Origin: Amoeboaphelidium protococcarum
Lineage: Eukaryota; Aphelidiomycota; Aphelidea
DNA length: 64,000 bases
Reading direction: 5' to 3'
NCBI GenBank assembly: GCA_023515745.1
Contig: JALECJ010000001.1
Coordinates: 186,001-250,000 of the forward strand
This document shows positions 1-11,874 of the stretch, one piece after another. The notes beneath the pieces are model-generated. The model did not search any database. It was not told the origin of the DNA and was given only the letters and a program-made list of their open reading frames with translations. A program made the translations under genes and the position numbers. Every line of letters begins with the position of its first letter. Position 1 is the first letter of the stretch.

Positions 1-99
1 ATCTTGTGCAATACCGGGATACTTCAGATCTATCAATTGTATTTCATTCACTTGTGCCATCTTCAAATTCAAGGCCTATACAATGGCACTCGAATAAGT

Positions 100-774
100 T
101 CAACTCCGGAGGTTATGTAGAGACAATTTTAACTTTGATTGCGTATAATTCAATTCTTACTCAAGCTCCTGTAGTTCTTGATCGAGGTGTGTCGAATCAT
201 ATATGTCCCCTCTGGTGAATGGAATATTATGTTTTTAATGATAGATTATTGACTATACTTTGGCGTGCCAGCGATCTCTAATACGCATTTTGGTGAATTA
301 GATCTTATCCTCAAGATCTTTGATGGATTACTCAAGAAATTCGCACTGTCTTGTCAGTCTTTCTCTATCTTACTCTATGGATGGCACAACTTCATGATAT
401 TAATGAGATGCAGCGTCGCGTTTAAACGAACCTCCTTGGATTTACTCATTGCTGGTTCTTGTTGGATCACTCAGAGTCCCAGGATTAGATTCATCAGTAG
501 GAAGATCGGAGTGTCCAGGCCCCAAATCAGCATAATCAATAATATTGCCGCCGTCAGAAGCTGTCTTTTCCCATTTATAATTTAGTTCATCGTCTGCCTG
601 TTCTTTAATGCCATAAAATTCATTAAAGCGCCGATCATCATTGCAGTAATCATCTTCAAATTCTAAATCTAGAACGGATCCAACCATACTACAAGTCTAC
701 CTTGGCAGTGACGAGACACTGTCAGTAATCGCCAGAAGAAGTACACTGAAGAGTATAATTAAATGATAATTCAT
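100..774 (-). CDS. Secreted acidic coiled-coil protein, unknown function
   Basis: A 224-codon frame runs from ATG (774) to TGA (102-100), with several internal TAA/TAG read as Gln. Residues 1-22 form a clear signal peptide (MNYHLIILFSVLLLAI, then a small-residue cleavage region). The mature N-terminal half is acidic (DLEFEDDYCNDD). The C-terminal half, about residues 130-215, is rich in E, Q, K and L with heptad-like spacing (for example CEFLEQSIKDLED), so a coiled coil is likely. I do not recognise a family. Plus-strand open frames over the same bases are shadows. The window edge lies 100 bases beyond the stop. Confidence 0.65.
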
Positions 775-995
775 CGCGTTGAATCGAGCTTCTTATTCTG
801 TTCAGCTATGTTTTACTTTTAACTTTTAGTAGTTAGGAGCGTGGGAAAATTCTGATTGTCGATTGCTTTGATGTGATGGTCTTACTACTCCTGAAAGCTT
901 TTAATTGCTGGATCTTTTACAATGCTAAGCTCGCCATAGTAACTAAAAGATATAACGAAAAGCATTAACTTTTATCACGTGAGTTTATATAGTAT

Positions 996-2480
996 TCAAT
1001 CTTGTCCTTTGCGAGACTATAATGAATTGTTTATACTCATCAATTTGCCTTTGATTTCTGCAATGGAAGGACGTTGAGCGGGATCTTGATTCCAACAACG
1101 AGAGATCAATTCCAGCATGAAACTAGTCTGTGGATTCTTGGCAGCCATTTCTACTATCTGTGCAGGAATATGCGGTCTTTTGCCGGCACACACTGCATTG
1201 ATAATTTCACCTTGAGGCATCTTGTGCCAAGGATGTTTACGCGTTGCCATTTCGAAAAGTAGAAGACCAAACGCGTAAACGTCAACTGCGAGAGGTATCT
1301 TCTCCACCTTCTCCAGTGGGTCATTTCTAACCTCCATCAGAAGCTCCGGAGGACAATAATGGATAGATGCACCTTCTAGCTGGGATTTTCTGAATGCTTT
1401 AACTCCCAGCAACTCTTCACTATGCACCGATGAGATACTGAAATCACAAATTACACCAACTGGCTACTGAAGATAATCAAAGTCAATCAACACGTTATCC
1501 GGCTTTACGTCGTTGTGTGCAATTTTACGAGAGTGCAATTCAAAGAGCGCGGACGCAATATCTTCACCAAGCTTAAGCACCAGATAGAAATTGTACTTTA
1601 TGTTGGGAATTGACTTTTTACCGTAAATCAAATTAGCCAAACTTCCAAATTCATACAGCTTTGTCACAGTGACCAGAGGTTAATGAGAATAGCCAACCAG
1701 CTGAATGAAATTAGGATGACCATCAAAATGCCACATCAACGCCACCTCCTGGTCAAACACAATTCTATTCTCCTCCTCTGATATGCTCTACGGCGGCTTG
1801 ATCAACTTTATTGCAACGCGGTTAATGCGTGGAAATCGTGCACGAATATTTTCACTCAGCAAGAGACCTTCGTACACCTCACCGAATCCACCTTGTGCAA
1901 TCACTTTCGATTTATCCACATCCTTGGTGATGTCAATCTATAAGAATCCCGGAATATTCAGTGGCGCTTCTGCATCAGCATTGTACATTGTACCAGCAGT
2001 TACAGTCTGCACAATGGTAGCGTCATAAATAGTCCCTTCAAATCCAACATCATGTTACTTGGTCAATTACTGCAGTGTCGCATTTTCGGTACGATTTGCG
2101 CTCTTTTCAACGACTACTTGCGGGGATGCGCTTTACTTATTAGACTTGGACTTCTGCTAAGATGAACCAGCTGATTTTAGTCGTTTCTATTGTTACAGCG
2201 GTGACTATCTCGAATCGGAGGAAGATTAACGTTATCTGCGTCTACGATTATTTCGTATTAGACAGAATACAATTACACCTATAATCAACGCTCCAACTGC
2301 AGACCCAGCGATTGCAATAATTATTGTGTTTGCAGGCGAAAATACATCGTCCAATATGTTTCTACTTTCACCAGTTGGCAACAGGGAAGTGGTAGTCGTA
2401 ACGGATTACGACATTGATTGTCCTAGAAGCAACAGTGCGATGTATCCACACCACACTTCTACCTTGCGCGATATCACCAT
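996..2480 (-). CDS. Receptor-like TKL-family protein kinase, atypical catalytic motifs
   Basis: A 494-residue frame without introns. A short Thr/Ser-rich ectodomain (about 1-50) precedes one membrane segment (about 53-75, IIIAIAGSAVGALIIGVIVF) and a basic stop-transfer RNNRRRR. The kinase domain occupies about residues 195-490. It has a glycine loop AQGGFGEVYEG, VAIK with Lys225, HND-x-KPDN (322-328) where HRD is usual, DFS (346-348) where DFG is usual, and a late VDVYAFGLLLFEMATRKHPW block typical of tyrosine-kinase-like kinases. The missing HRD arginine and DFG glycine suggest reduced or altered catalysis. VAIK Lys, HxD Asp and DFx Asp all remain, so activity is not excluded. Likely a plasma-membrane signalling protein; ligand and substrate unknown. 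Confidence 0.82.
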
Positions 2481-2711
2481 TGTATTATATATTGCGGATA
2501 AGGATTGTATTACTTGTGCTTTGATAATAGTAGAAGGAAATTAAGTTGGTTTTTTAGGCTGGACTAAAAGGTTATAAATAGCAATTCGAATTCACATACA
2601 GTACATTGCAAGTGGCACTTGGCGGAGAATTTAAACTCATCAATACGTAACAAATATTACAAAGTAGATAATCAAGTATAAGGTATTCAATATATATTAA
2701 CAATTTTTAAT

Positions 2712-5066
2712 TCACGGCGCGTCACTGTTCACATTTACCATAAAAAGGCAGCACTGTCAAAGAATAGGATGATCCATTTTCAAGTCCTTCATATTGTCAA
2801 ACGAACTTCCTCTGGGTAGACTTTATCGAGATGAGATCTCAAGTCCAGTAGATGGCTACTACTATTACGATTATTATTATTATTACTACAGCTGAAGTAC
2901 AGATGTGGAAGAGGAAGAGCCACCGAAACTTTCCATGTATGAATTGAGCAAGAAATCATACTCTTCATCCTTCTTCCACAGCAGCACTCTGTAAATCAAG
3001 AAAGGAGTGATTAGACGTTAATCTGCAGCACCGTCATCCAGAGTCTATGCAACCTCATCCGGATCTTCATTAATTTCCTCTTCAATGAGAAGCACCGCAT
3101 CATCCACCATCTTTTTCAGAAACATCTTGACTGCGGAAGTGAACAGAGTCAACGTATCTGGTCTCATATAATTATAACCATCCACAATGGCGCGAGAATC
3201 TTTACCTGAGAGCTAAAGTTGCAATGGGAATACATTGCTCGCTTCTGACAGCACATTCCATATATCTTGACCAGAGTTAGCATTTCCACCACTTTATAAT
3301 GAGCCAGGCATTGACTAATCTAATAAATACGAGCACTGAGACTCCAGAGGATTGGATAAAAACTTGTTCAGAAGTGGATATAACGTTTTCATATTCGGTG
3401 CTTCGTACTCTTCATTCTAACTGCAATTTTGCAATTCGTCAAAAGTCTAATATATCAACTGAGGAGTAGAAAGACTGATGAGTTTATTGCGCACTTTCCA
3501 CTTCTTGTTAAGAGGTCTCATCTTGCACACATTCTAGTGACTAAAACACCTCTATTAACCATCTAGTTCAGCAGTTGAGGTGAATCTGATACCACAATAT
3601 ATACAATAAACAGCCTCATCTACATGGCGTCTGCTCTAGAAAGATCCAATAGCCACTGGAACATTAACATCAAATTAATCTTCTGCAGCATCACTACTAA
3701 GCATAGTTTCAGAGTGATTACTAATGCTAGAGGACATTTGAGTGAGAAGGCTAACAGATGGAATGACGAAATCTTGATGTTGTTAAACATTCTAATAGAT
3801 CATAGACTAAGGAATGTGTAAATCTCTGGACAAGTTTACGACAAATCTCTGATGCACCAAGTTGACAAGCTTCTCCTGATCACAATCTTCTACAGAAGAC
3901 ACCTTAAACTTCTAAATAAATTCAAACGGTTTACCACACTCTTTTCCGTCGATAGACTTGAACTGAATGCGAATACGCGCCGTGAAATCTTGAGCAGTCT
4001 CCACCACAACCTTCAGTGGCTATTTTGAAAGATAGACAACATCTTTCTACTTGTCATCACAGAACAACCGGATGCTGATAGACTAAATGATGGCCATGAG
4101 AGGAGATTATTGCTAGTCTGCACAGCCATGCTCAGTGAATGTGATCAAGAGTTTAAACACTTCATCCACCTTGCGCGCAGTACACTCCAACATTAGCACT
4201 TTATTCTAGTACATGCTGGACTTACTGAATAAAGCCACATCATTCATCGCGTTGATATCTTGATTACTACCATTTATATTGATCGACGTAATTCTAGGAG
4301 AACTTCCACCAGACTACACATCGATGGAACTCACCACGGATAGTTCATCAGACTAATGATCTTCGTCAACGTCCATACGGTTATCCTAATTAAATTGAGG
4401 GCGACTTTCGATGGCAATAGATTTAACTTGGTCATGAAGATTATTAAGAATAGAATTCTACCGCTAAATATGATGATTCTCCAATGAATTTTTGTTCAGT
4501 TTAATAACCAGTTTAGGCCTGATAGCCTCAGACGATGATGCTACTACATTTGGCAATTTGAGTTTTATGATGCAAGACTTGATGGCGTGTAACCGCGGCC
4601 TTCCAGGCCTTCTCTTTTATTACTACTATTATTATAATGGTCTAGGTGTTACTTCCACGGCATTAAAACTACTTACTGAAGATGAGTCAAACGTAAACAA
4701 ACTTTCGCCAACTGCAGATCTACTAACTTTGGATGATGATGAGTGACTACGAAGAAACAGACCATCTTCTCTGCCACAAGACTAACTATTAATACCATGT
4801 GCCTAATCAGCTCTGAAACTATAATCCAATTCAAGATGCTACTTAATGAGTAAGGGTGAATTAATATGAGGTGATTATCGACAGCTCTTACGCAACAGCT
4901 CACCAAGAGTCTACAGAATCAATTCACCTCGACTAATTTCCGCCTCAATCTACCTGATATGCCTCTTCTAAATCAACAACTCATAATCAAACTCTCTCTC
5001 TATAATTTTCTGCATCCTAGCAATCTTTTCATCCTCATTCTTTTACGCCGAAGTGTCTTCCATCAT
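2712..5066 (-). CDS. YEATS2-like chromatin protein (ATAC-type acetyltransferase complex subunit)
   Basis: A 784-residue frame, no intron needed, ending in TGA at 2714-2712. Order of parts: an N-terminal helical segment (IIEREFDYELLIQK) like the one before the YEATS domain in YEATS2; an AT-hook-like KRRPGRPR (about residue 140) after a polyglutamine run written in TAA/TAG; a YEATS-like region (about 265-400) with a strand TARIRIQFKSIDGK matching the RVQVHF core; a CxxC zinc-finger-like CIYCGIRF (about 490); and a histone-fold-like helix VKMFLKKMVDDAVLL (about 650) as in the YEATS2 C-terminus. In animals YEATS2 reads acetyl-lysine on histone H3 in ATAC. The upstream frame stays open past the chosen ATG, so the start is uncertain. 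Assignment rests on domain order and remembered motifs. Confidence 0.62.
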
Positions 5067-5813
5067 AATTTGGTACACCTCTATATTATTAATCGGTATT
5101 GTACTAATTCTAAAATCTATTGACTGCAGGAATAATAATAAGACTATGATGATGATGGCAGATCTGATAACAGGCAAATACCACCGGCCAGATCTCTAAT
5201 TCAAATTCAGTAACTCTTTGCCGAGCTTGCAAGTAAAGTGGATAAATGAAATGAGGAGAGAGAGAGAGCGAGAAACAGGAAATGGCGCCTCCTCGTCGTC
5301 ATTTTGCAAAACTTACCCCGTACCGTGCGTGCCGTGTGTGTTTCGGTGTGAGTGATCGCGCGCGTTTGTTTCTTTGTTTGCAGTTTCAAAAAAGATTTGA
5401 GCCTTTTTCACACACACACACACGCACGCAGACCGCTCGAGAAGAGTCACACGCCTCACTTAATCGTTTCAACATCGGCATATATATGATAACTGAAAGT
5501 CTGTAGGTATTTTGATCTTTCTTTATTTCATAGAGCTTGCATTCATCTGGTAGGTAGTCGTTGCATGCTTCTTCGAATATATTTTCTTGCATTTGCATGT
5601 GGTTACATTGATTCTGAATGCAACACTAGATTACATACGGAAGCGTAAGATCTGCTATTGTCCAATCAAAACTCTCCATCACCAAGACGCGTCGATTTGG
5701 AACGTGATTTGTTGCTGGCGTTGAGTGAATGCTACATCGTTAGTTGAGCAATTACCTCTTTATTGGTTATAATTTAAACACAATTTATCAGGTAATAAAT
5801 AGATTTGATAGAG
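5067..5813. other. Divergent intergenic region with GA and CA microsatellites
   Basis: This 747-base gap separates the minus-strand YEATS2-like gene from the plus-strand RhoGAP gene and should hold both promoters. It contains a GA-rich run (about 5251-5275) and a CA run (about 5409-5430). A minus-strand frame open from about 5770 to 5386 exists, but with one stop codon such lengths are expected by chance, and part of it translates the CA repeat. I see no convincing gene. Confidence 0.5.
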
Positions 5814-8084
5814 ATGCAATTATAACAGAGAGACGTGGATCTACTGGAGAAAGATTTAAAGTAATTGAATGAGTATGTCAAGGCTTCTAATGCTGCGTAC
5901 AAATCAATAATGCGGACAATTCATCACGCGTTGGAGTTCAAGCAAGAAGAATTGACGCGACGATCGAAAATTTTGCTTAAATTAAAAGAAGTGGACTATG
6001 CGCAGTTATCACAATGCGCTCCGTCCATAGCTACTTGGTTTAAAGTGGAGAGGAAAGAGCTGTAGACGTTATTTGCAGAGTAGGCGTACTCTAGTGCTAC
6101 ATCTCCGCGAGAGTCTGTAGCCAAATGGAATTCTCTTGAGGATGCTTGTAATGTTGAGTTGACGGTCACCTCCGCCTTGTAGGATCGCATAGATTCCTGT
6201 CATAAAATGATAAAGTAATTTGAAAGGGAGACCGTGCCTAGTCTGGTGGAATTGGCGAAATCTAGTTTATCACTTGCGTCGGGTGAGCATTCTATTGCTT
6301 AACAATAACTAAATCTTTAGATTGAGAATTTGCTGTTACAGCATGAAACGATCCTCAATGATTTTGATAAGGATCTAAGTATTACGGTGGATGAAATATC
6401 GAATGATAAGCTGCCTTTTGGCGAATTGATACTGACTGCAGAGTACGCTTTTATTCTGGTTGAAAGCCTGAAGAAGGACAAGTCTACCATGGTGGATGGT
6501 TATAAGAGAGCTGTTCACTAATGTCAATCTATTTTACTGAAGTAACTAATGGAAGCTACCGCAAGTCCAATTGTGAGAACTCCCGAGTCTGCTTTCGACA
6601 TTGCTCTTCAGTATGGATCTCCCACCCCATGTTCATCTGATCTTGATATTCCTCAAGAATCTGAAATCATGGATGATGACATGAGCTGTGTCGATAGTAT
6701 CGCTGCTCCCAGACTAGCTATTGTTCGTGCCAAGAAACCTCATCAAGTCAGTAGCAAATTAACTGGCACCGTTGACGCGCTATATTCAGACGAGTTGAAG
6801 TTTTAGATTGGAGATTATCTGTACGTTTTGGAGTGGGGAAATGATTAGAATGTGCCGCGTCAGAACGATTCCAGCAAGTCTCAGCACGGATTATGGTGGT
6901 ACTGCGAAGATGAAGACGGTAATTTTGGCAGAGTATGGAATCCACGTAGCTGTTTGTCAATTGAGAAATTTCTGCATCATGATGATGATAATTAGGAGCC
7001 GGCAGATACTCTAAGTGATTTTTAAACGGCAAGCAATCTAGTTGTCACGGAAGTCTAGTCAGAAGTTGGTGTTCCATCTGGTCGTAAGAAATCCATTCTC
7101 TAAGTGTCGATGCGTAATCGCTGGGATAACGGAGGTCGAGAGGAACTGTCACTTCTACAAGAGATTCAGCAAAAGAAGATTTAGAGTTTTAGAGATGCTG
7201 ATGACACAATGTCTGATTTTGTAACTTCTACACCTCAGCGTAAGGTGGTTCATGAATCCTCTGACTTGCGTCGTAGAATGCAGATTAATCTGTTGGCTTC
7301 GCGCAAGAAAGCATCTGGTGATTTTATTTAATGCGATCAGTCGAGTCAGTTTATGCTCCCATAGGATAACGAAAGCACGTCAAAGAAACGTAAAGCTGTG
7401 CTATTTGATCTCGCCAAGAGCAACTCCCCACCTGACACCAGGGATCCAAGACTGAATTGGACAAGTTAGATATTCCGAGTTAATACTGATTATGTTCCTC
7501 GCCTGGTCATGGTGTGCGTCAACTTTCTTATAAAAGAAGAGCGACTGAGTGTTGATGGTCTATTCAAAGTATCGGGAAATAAGAGCGACATTGAGAAATG
7601 GTTCAATCATTACGAGCAGACTGGTTAAATTAGCGTTCGCGACCTGTAAGAGCCAACTGATGCTGCAGCGCTGTTGAGACTTTGGTGTCATAAAACGCAT
7701 TTGTGTGTCATCAAATCGAAACTGCTATAGCAATTGAATGCTGTTTACTCTTCACAGCAAGATTCAAGTGCCGTTATCAAAAACGTTAAAACTCTCCTAA
7801 ATGATCCTCAAGTGACGTCTCCTCCAGAGTACAACACGCTCAAGTTTATTGTTGGCTTTTTCGTGCACATGATTGCCTATCAGTCTGTGCACATCAAGGA
7901 AGGAAGTAAGCGGATGAATAAACGCACTATAGCACGCATATTTGGCCCGAGTCTATTTTGCAATGAGTACAGTCTCAAGAGAGCTGGAGTAAATTAAAAT
8001 CAGAAGAGTGGACTAATGTCGGTCATCATTGCATCCACCATTCTCGAGTCATGGATCGCAAAGTACGAGAAGATATTTTTATGA
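5814..8084 (+). CDS. SH3-RhoGAP protein with N-terminal helical (BAR-like) region
   Basis: A 756-residue frame from ATG 5814 to TGA 8082. Residues 1-260 are long amphipathic helices suggestive of a BAR/F-BAR dimerisation domain, not proven. An SH3 domain lies at about 315-380 (ALYSDELKFQIGDYLYVLEW ... WWYCEDEDG). A RhoGAP domain fills about 558-756: VPRLVMVCVNFLI, GLFKVSGNKSD, then KFIVGFFVHM and RTIARIFGPSLF near the end. Active RhoGAPs carry the catalytic arginine finger in GIFRxSG. Here that position is Lys585 (GLFKVSG), so catalysis may be weak or absent. Such proteins couple membrane curvature to Rho/Rac/Cdc42 signalling. A short upstream first exon is possible, since F-BAR domains usually start further upstream. 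Confidence 0.85.
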
Positions 8085-8150
8085 ATTATGATTGATCATG
8101 AAACTTGGATATAATACTAGATGCAATTAAAAATTATATATTACGATGAT

Positions 8151-9584
8151 TCAATTTTCATCAAGTTTTACAACTTTAACTTTATCGTCCGCCAACTACT
8201 CATCAGATACGCGCTTCACTTGGACTTGGGAACGGTCATCTTGGCCAGACTTTAGCTTGAATGAGACGCAAAACATATCTTTATTAGGAGCTACAGTTCG
8301 CACATGATGAAGTAGCTAAATGTCAAAAAGGGAACGCGGCAGACCAAGAGATTTCTCCATTCGACCAATGATATCTTCCCTGGCATCTGTAACATTCTTG
8401 GTAAAACAGTGACAATGAACGGTCACATTTGGCATTTATCGACCATTACTGCGATACAAGTCACCAATGACATCCAAAAACTCTATCGCTATAGCTGGTA
8501 AATTCATAATCATATGTGTAGTATTATTGTTATTGCCATCAGCTAATAGTTTAGGAAGATATCGACGCATGAAATGTCGTCCATCTTCATTGAAAATACA
8601 AAGCAAAGAAGCAGACTTTCGTAATCCACCAATTGGAGCGGCTTTAGGAGTTTTCTATAATGAATCACCATCATCAATTAAGTCTTCATCAAAATTGAGT
8701 TTATTCAAAATTGCATTCTATTTGAGCCATCGGATGGAGTCTGGATTCAAGTCATTGGCATAGACGCGATGCTTCAACTTGGTCAGGGGAATTGAGAAGG
8801 GACCTACACCACAAAACACGTCAAGCACTGTAGATGATTTATCACAGCTATGAATAAGCTTTGTCAATCGCTCGTGTTCATGGCCCAAACGAGAGTTCCA
8901 ATAGACGCGTCTATAATCAAACTTGAATCGGCAGTTATTTTCAGACACCAAACACTCGAACGATATATCATCAGGAATAGAGGCAGCCAACACCTCCATA
9001 TCAAATGTTCTGAATGTACTTTCAATTTTACCAACTTTTCTCACAATTAGACTAGCATTAGGAGTCTTTTCAAGCAGAATTGTGCCAATAACAAATCTAT
9101 ATCGATGCAGAGGTGAATCGTCGCCCAGGTTCAGATGAGCAATATGACCAACATGTTCATATGAACAACCAAACTACAAAGTGTTATCTTGGGAGTGAGT
9201 TTACACAAAGCAATTGATCAAGTCTTGAGCGTTAAATTGTTCAAAATCAAACTATAATGGTGAATTTTCAATCTGCGCGTCACTGAGCCATTAAAGCGCC
9301 GATTCCAATTACTCCTTTGGTAGAGCTTAAATTCCCTCTTTGAGAAGCACCAATTTATTCTATTTATCGTAAGCTTAAACAGATTAGACTCCCTTGATAT
9401 TCAATGTCAACTGCTTTGAAGACAGAGATTTCAACACGGCTTGTACTTTATTAACGGGCGTGACTATACCAGCGACATCCACAGCAACTGGAGTAAACGC
9501 GTCCTTAATCTCCTTTATAGATGCGCTCACCAAATTTATTTATTAAATACGCGTTTTATCAAACTTTGGGGCAATTTGCACCAT
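8151..9584 (-). CDS. TRM5: tRNA (guanine37-N1)-methyltransferase TRM5
   Basis: A 477-residue intronless frame. TRM5 uses S-adenosylmethionine to methylate G37 next to the anticodon, guarding against +1 frameshifting, in cytosol, nucleus and mitochondria. Visible family marks: LHRYRFVIGTILLEKTPNASLIV-type N-domain sequence (MRKVGKIES at about 181), FDYRRVYWNSRLGHEHER, the SAM-binding loop LDVFCGVGPFSIPL, the acidic strand-end YANDLNPDSI, and NLPAIAIEFLD late in the protein. Length fits the eukaryotic family (about 450-510). It lies on the minus strand just downstream of the RhoGAP gene (convergent, 66 bases apart). Confidence 0.93.
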
Positions 9585-9746
9585 ATTTTAAATCAACTTG
9601 TTAATGACTAATATTTTGATAGATATGCAATACTTGTAACTTTTTACTCAATAGAGAATACACGTTAAAGAAAGAAGGAGATTAAACAGAGAACACCCAA
9701 AGACTATCGCCTACGGTGAATTAACAAAGCAATGTCAGATTATTAT

Positions 9747-11006
9747 TCATTTATAGTTAACTTCATTTAGATTAAGAGTAAACTTTATAAACTTTCGCCA
9801 TGAAAGTAGGAGGAGGATGAGTTTGAAGATGAGGCTGTAGATTGGATACTGGCCTTGATTATTGTATTCATCATACAACATTCCAAGAGTTCCAAGTAAA
9901 CTCAGAGAGCTGATATCGAGCACCCGAATGGCCACTGGGAGAGCACCACATACCAAGAGGATGAGAAATGAATTAACGAGGCCTCCCAATTATGAAGACC
10001 ACTTTAATGATGATGATGATGATGATGATGATTATGGTGATCCGGCTACTCCTTGACTATCTATAGACGCGATTATCCAACTGGAGATCGTCACTGCGGA
10101 TAGTGAGACAGAGAATACAAATTCCATAAAGACGCCAAACATTCCCAAATAGGAACTAGTGCTAGTAAGTATGGACTCTATCTATTTGGCCCGCAGATCT
10201 TCATATTAATAGAGAAGAACATTTCGTCCCTTTTACGATGCAAAAACAGATCTGTATAACACTTGCAGCATTGAAAACAGGCCATACACAGAGTTCAAGC
10301 ATAATTAGCAGACCATGAGAACACTAACGACAATGAGTATCAACGTAAGCAATGCATTAAGCACAGATAAACGCGTTGTGCTCTCCGTTATATACTCATG
10401 CTGAATGGATACATTTTGATACACATTGGCAGATAGTCATCGCAGGATATGTGCAAAGCTTTTGGGAACAAGGTACAGAAAGTAGCAGAGTGAGCCAATC
10501 ATTGTCATAATGTGGATAAAATCAATAGTCTGCATCTCGGATTCCCTCAACAATAATCTCAATATAGTGACGGCAATATAAATCAACAGCCATAGCATCA
10601 GAGTTACTCTACCAGCTTCCAAATATTTCTGTCGACCTGTGGACACGGACTCCAAATGAAAATAGGAAAATGGTGTCAGAACAATGATACTAAATAGCTA
10701 TGTCCAGTACACAACGTTCCATATAGATATCATGAGAGAAGAGTCTAGCCACGTAATCCAGGATATAGTACTAAAGTTCAGAATAATATACTTGGCAATT
10801 ATGGATGACGGGACAAGAAGAAGGGAACATGCGGCAACAGTCAAGTTGAATGCTACTGCATATCGAAGTAGTCGGAATTAAGATGCCCACTGCAATCTTG
10901 CTCTCAATCGATACAACACACTAAACACTAGCAAGTATATACTGAGAAAACTAATCGATATGATAATAGTCTCTCTACTATACTCGTAAAATAAAACTTC
11001 AGACAT
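9747..11006 (-). CDS. LMBR1-family multi-pass membrane protein
   Basis: A 419-residue frame with about nine hydrophobic segments. Segment 1 is ISISFLSIYLLVFSVLY, and later ones include LLIYIAVTILRLLL and LILIVVSVLMVC. The N-terminal EYSRETIIISISFLS and the block STISWITWLDSSLMISIWN followed by PFSYFHLES match the limb-region-1 protein family (LMBR1/LMBR1L, lipocalin-receptor-like proteins). A polar loop contains Ser and Asp repeats (GATGAT tract at 10009-10029 read on the minus strand as Ser). Somewhat shorter than animal LMBR1 (about 490). Localisation would be plasma membrane or endomembrane; the ligand is unknown. Confidence 0.75.
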
Positions 11007-11349
11007 AATGAGCAGTTTTTACACCAAGGCGATGTTGACTTGAACAGAACAAACGGTTAAAACAACAACGAAATGCATTTTAGGCCGCGCGCGTAACGTT
11101 TCAAAGATCGGTCTGATGCAAAAAGCAGTGAATTACAGTTGGTAGCGAATTAAATGTCCGGATACAAAAATTTAGATCGGGCTCTTTAAGATTGATCGAT
11201 TCGTCTGGGTTTTCGACATGAGAAGTCCAACCTCATAGGACTAAACGAATCAAGTGCGTCAAAAATCAATATCGCCAGATAGTGGAGATGGCTACTTGAT
11301 GGTATAAAAGAACGCGATACTTATTTTAAACTGAATTGCAAAAAAGCAA
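11007..11349. other. Intergenic region upstream of the LMBR1-type gene
   Basis: 343 bases between the LMBR1-type start and the 3' end of the tRNA gene. It should include the promoter of the minus-strand membrane-protein gene. A poly-A run at 11341-11345 (T run on the minus strand) just past the tRNA 3' end fits an RNA polymerase III terminator. I see nothing else. Confidence 0.45.
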
Positions 11350-11422
11350 TGGACCCATCAGGAATTGAACCCGAGACCTTTCGCACGCTAAGCGAACGCT
11401 CTACCAACTGAGCTATAGGCCT
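11350..11422 (-). tRNA. trnA-AGC: tRNA-Ala (anticodon AGC)
   Basis: A 73-nt cloverleaf on the minus strand. The D-arm is GCTC-AGTTGGTA-GAGC, the anticodon stem-loop is TTCGC-TTAGCGT-GCGAA (anticodon AGC), the variable loop is AGGTC, and the T-arm is TCGGG-TTCAATT-CCTGA. The acceptor stem carries the G3:U70 wobble that identifies alanine tRNAs, plus discriminator A73. The first pair is A1 with C72, a mismatch rather than G-C. CCA is not encoded. A T-rich stretch follows as a pol III terminator. No intron. Confidence 0.93.
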
Positions 11423-11874
11423 TCCGTTATTTGCATGAAATTTTGCTAACACGAAAATTTCTCTTCAGCACATACTATATACAATATAAGAACAGACAGG
11501 AAGCTTTTATACAAAGACTGAGAGTCGAGAAGAGACACCAACAGAAGTACAGGAAGATAAAATATGTTAATAAGATAAATACTCTATTAACACGTCAAGT
11601 GGAAGAAATCAATGTTCATAAGTGGCGCGCATATATACTGCAGATAGTTGCCTATTCGAGATGTCAGTGATGGAAAGGCGCGCACTTGAAACAATGTTAA
11701 TCATCCAAGCCCCATCGAGTCTTCAAAAGATACTTGATTAACGCGTGTGCTAATATAGCTTGTAATTACTAAGCAGATTATACACACAAGAGACAATAAA
11801 CGAGAGAATCAATCTATACACAATGAACTGGACAAACACAGCATGTAAATACGTGTTAATAAGAAAACTCACTT
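11423..11874. other. Intergenic region, no confident gene
   Basis: 452 bases between tRNA-Ala and the methyltransferase stop. An 80-codon plus-strand frame (11431-11670) lacks an ATG start and resembles nothing known to me. Otherwise AT-rich sequence with no recognisable signal. Confidence 0.4.

Noticed and set aside
6-218. Plus-strand 70-codon frame at the left edge
   Set aside because: It overlaps the minus-strand secreted protein gene (100-774), which has a signal peptide and a single consistent frame. Treated as a shadow.
5386-5770. Minus-strand frame open for about 130 codons
   Set aside because: No family resemblance, runs through a CA microsatellite, and with only TGA as stop such lengths are expected by chance.
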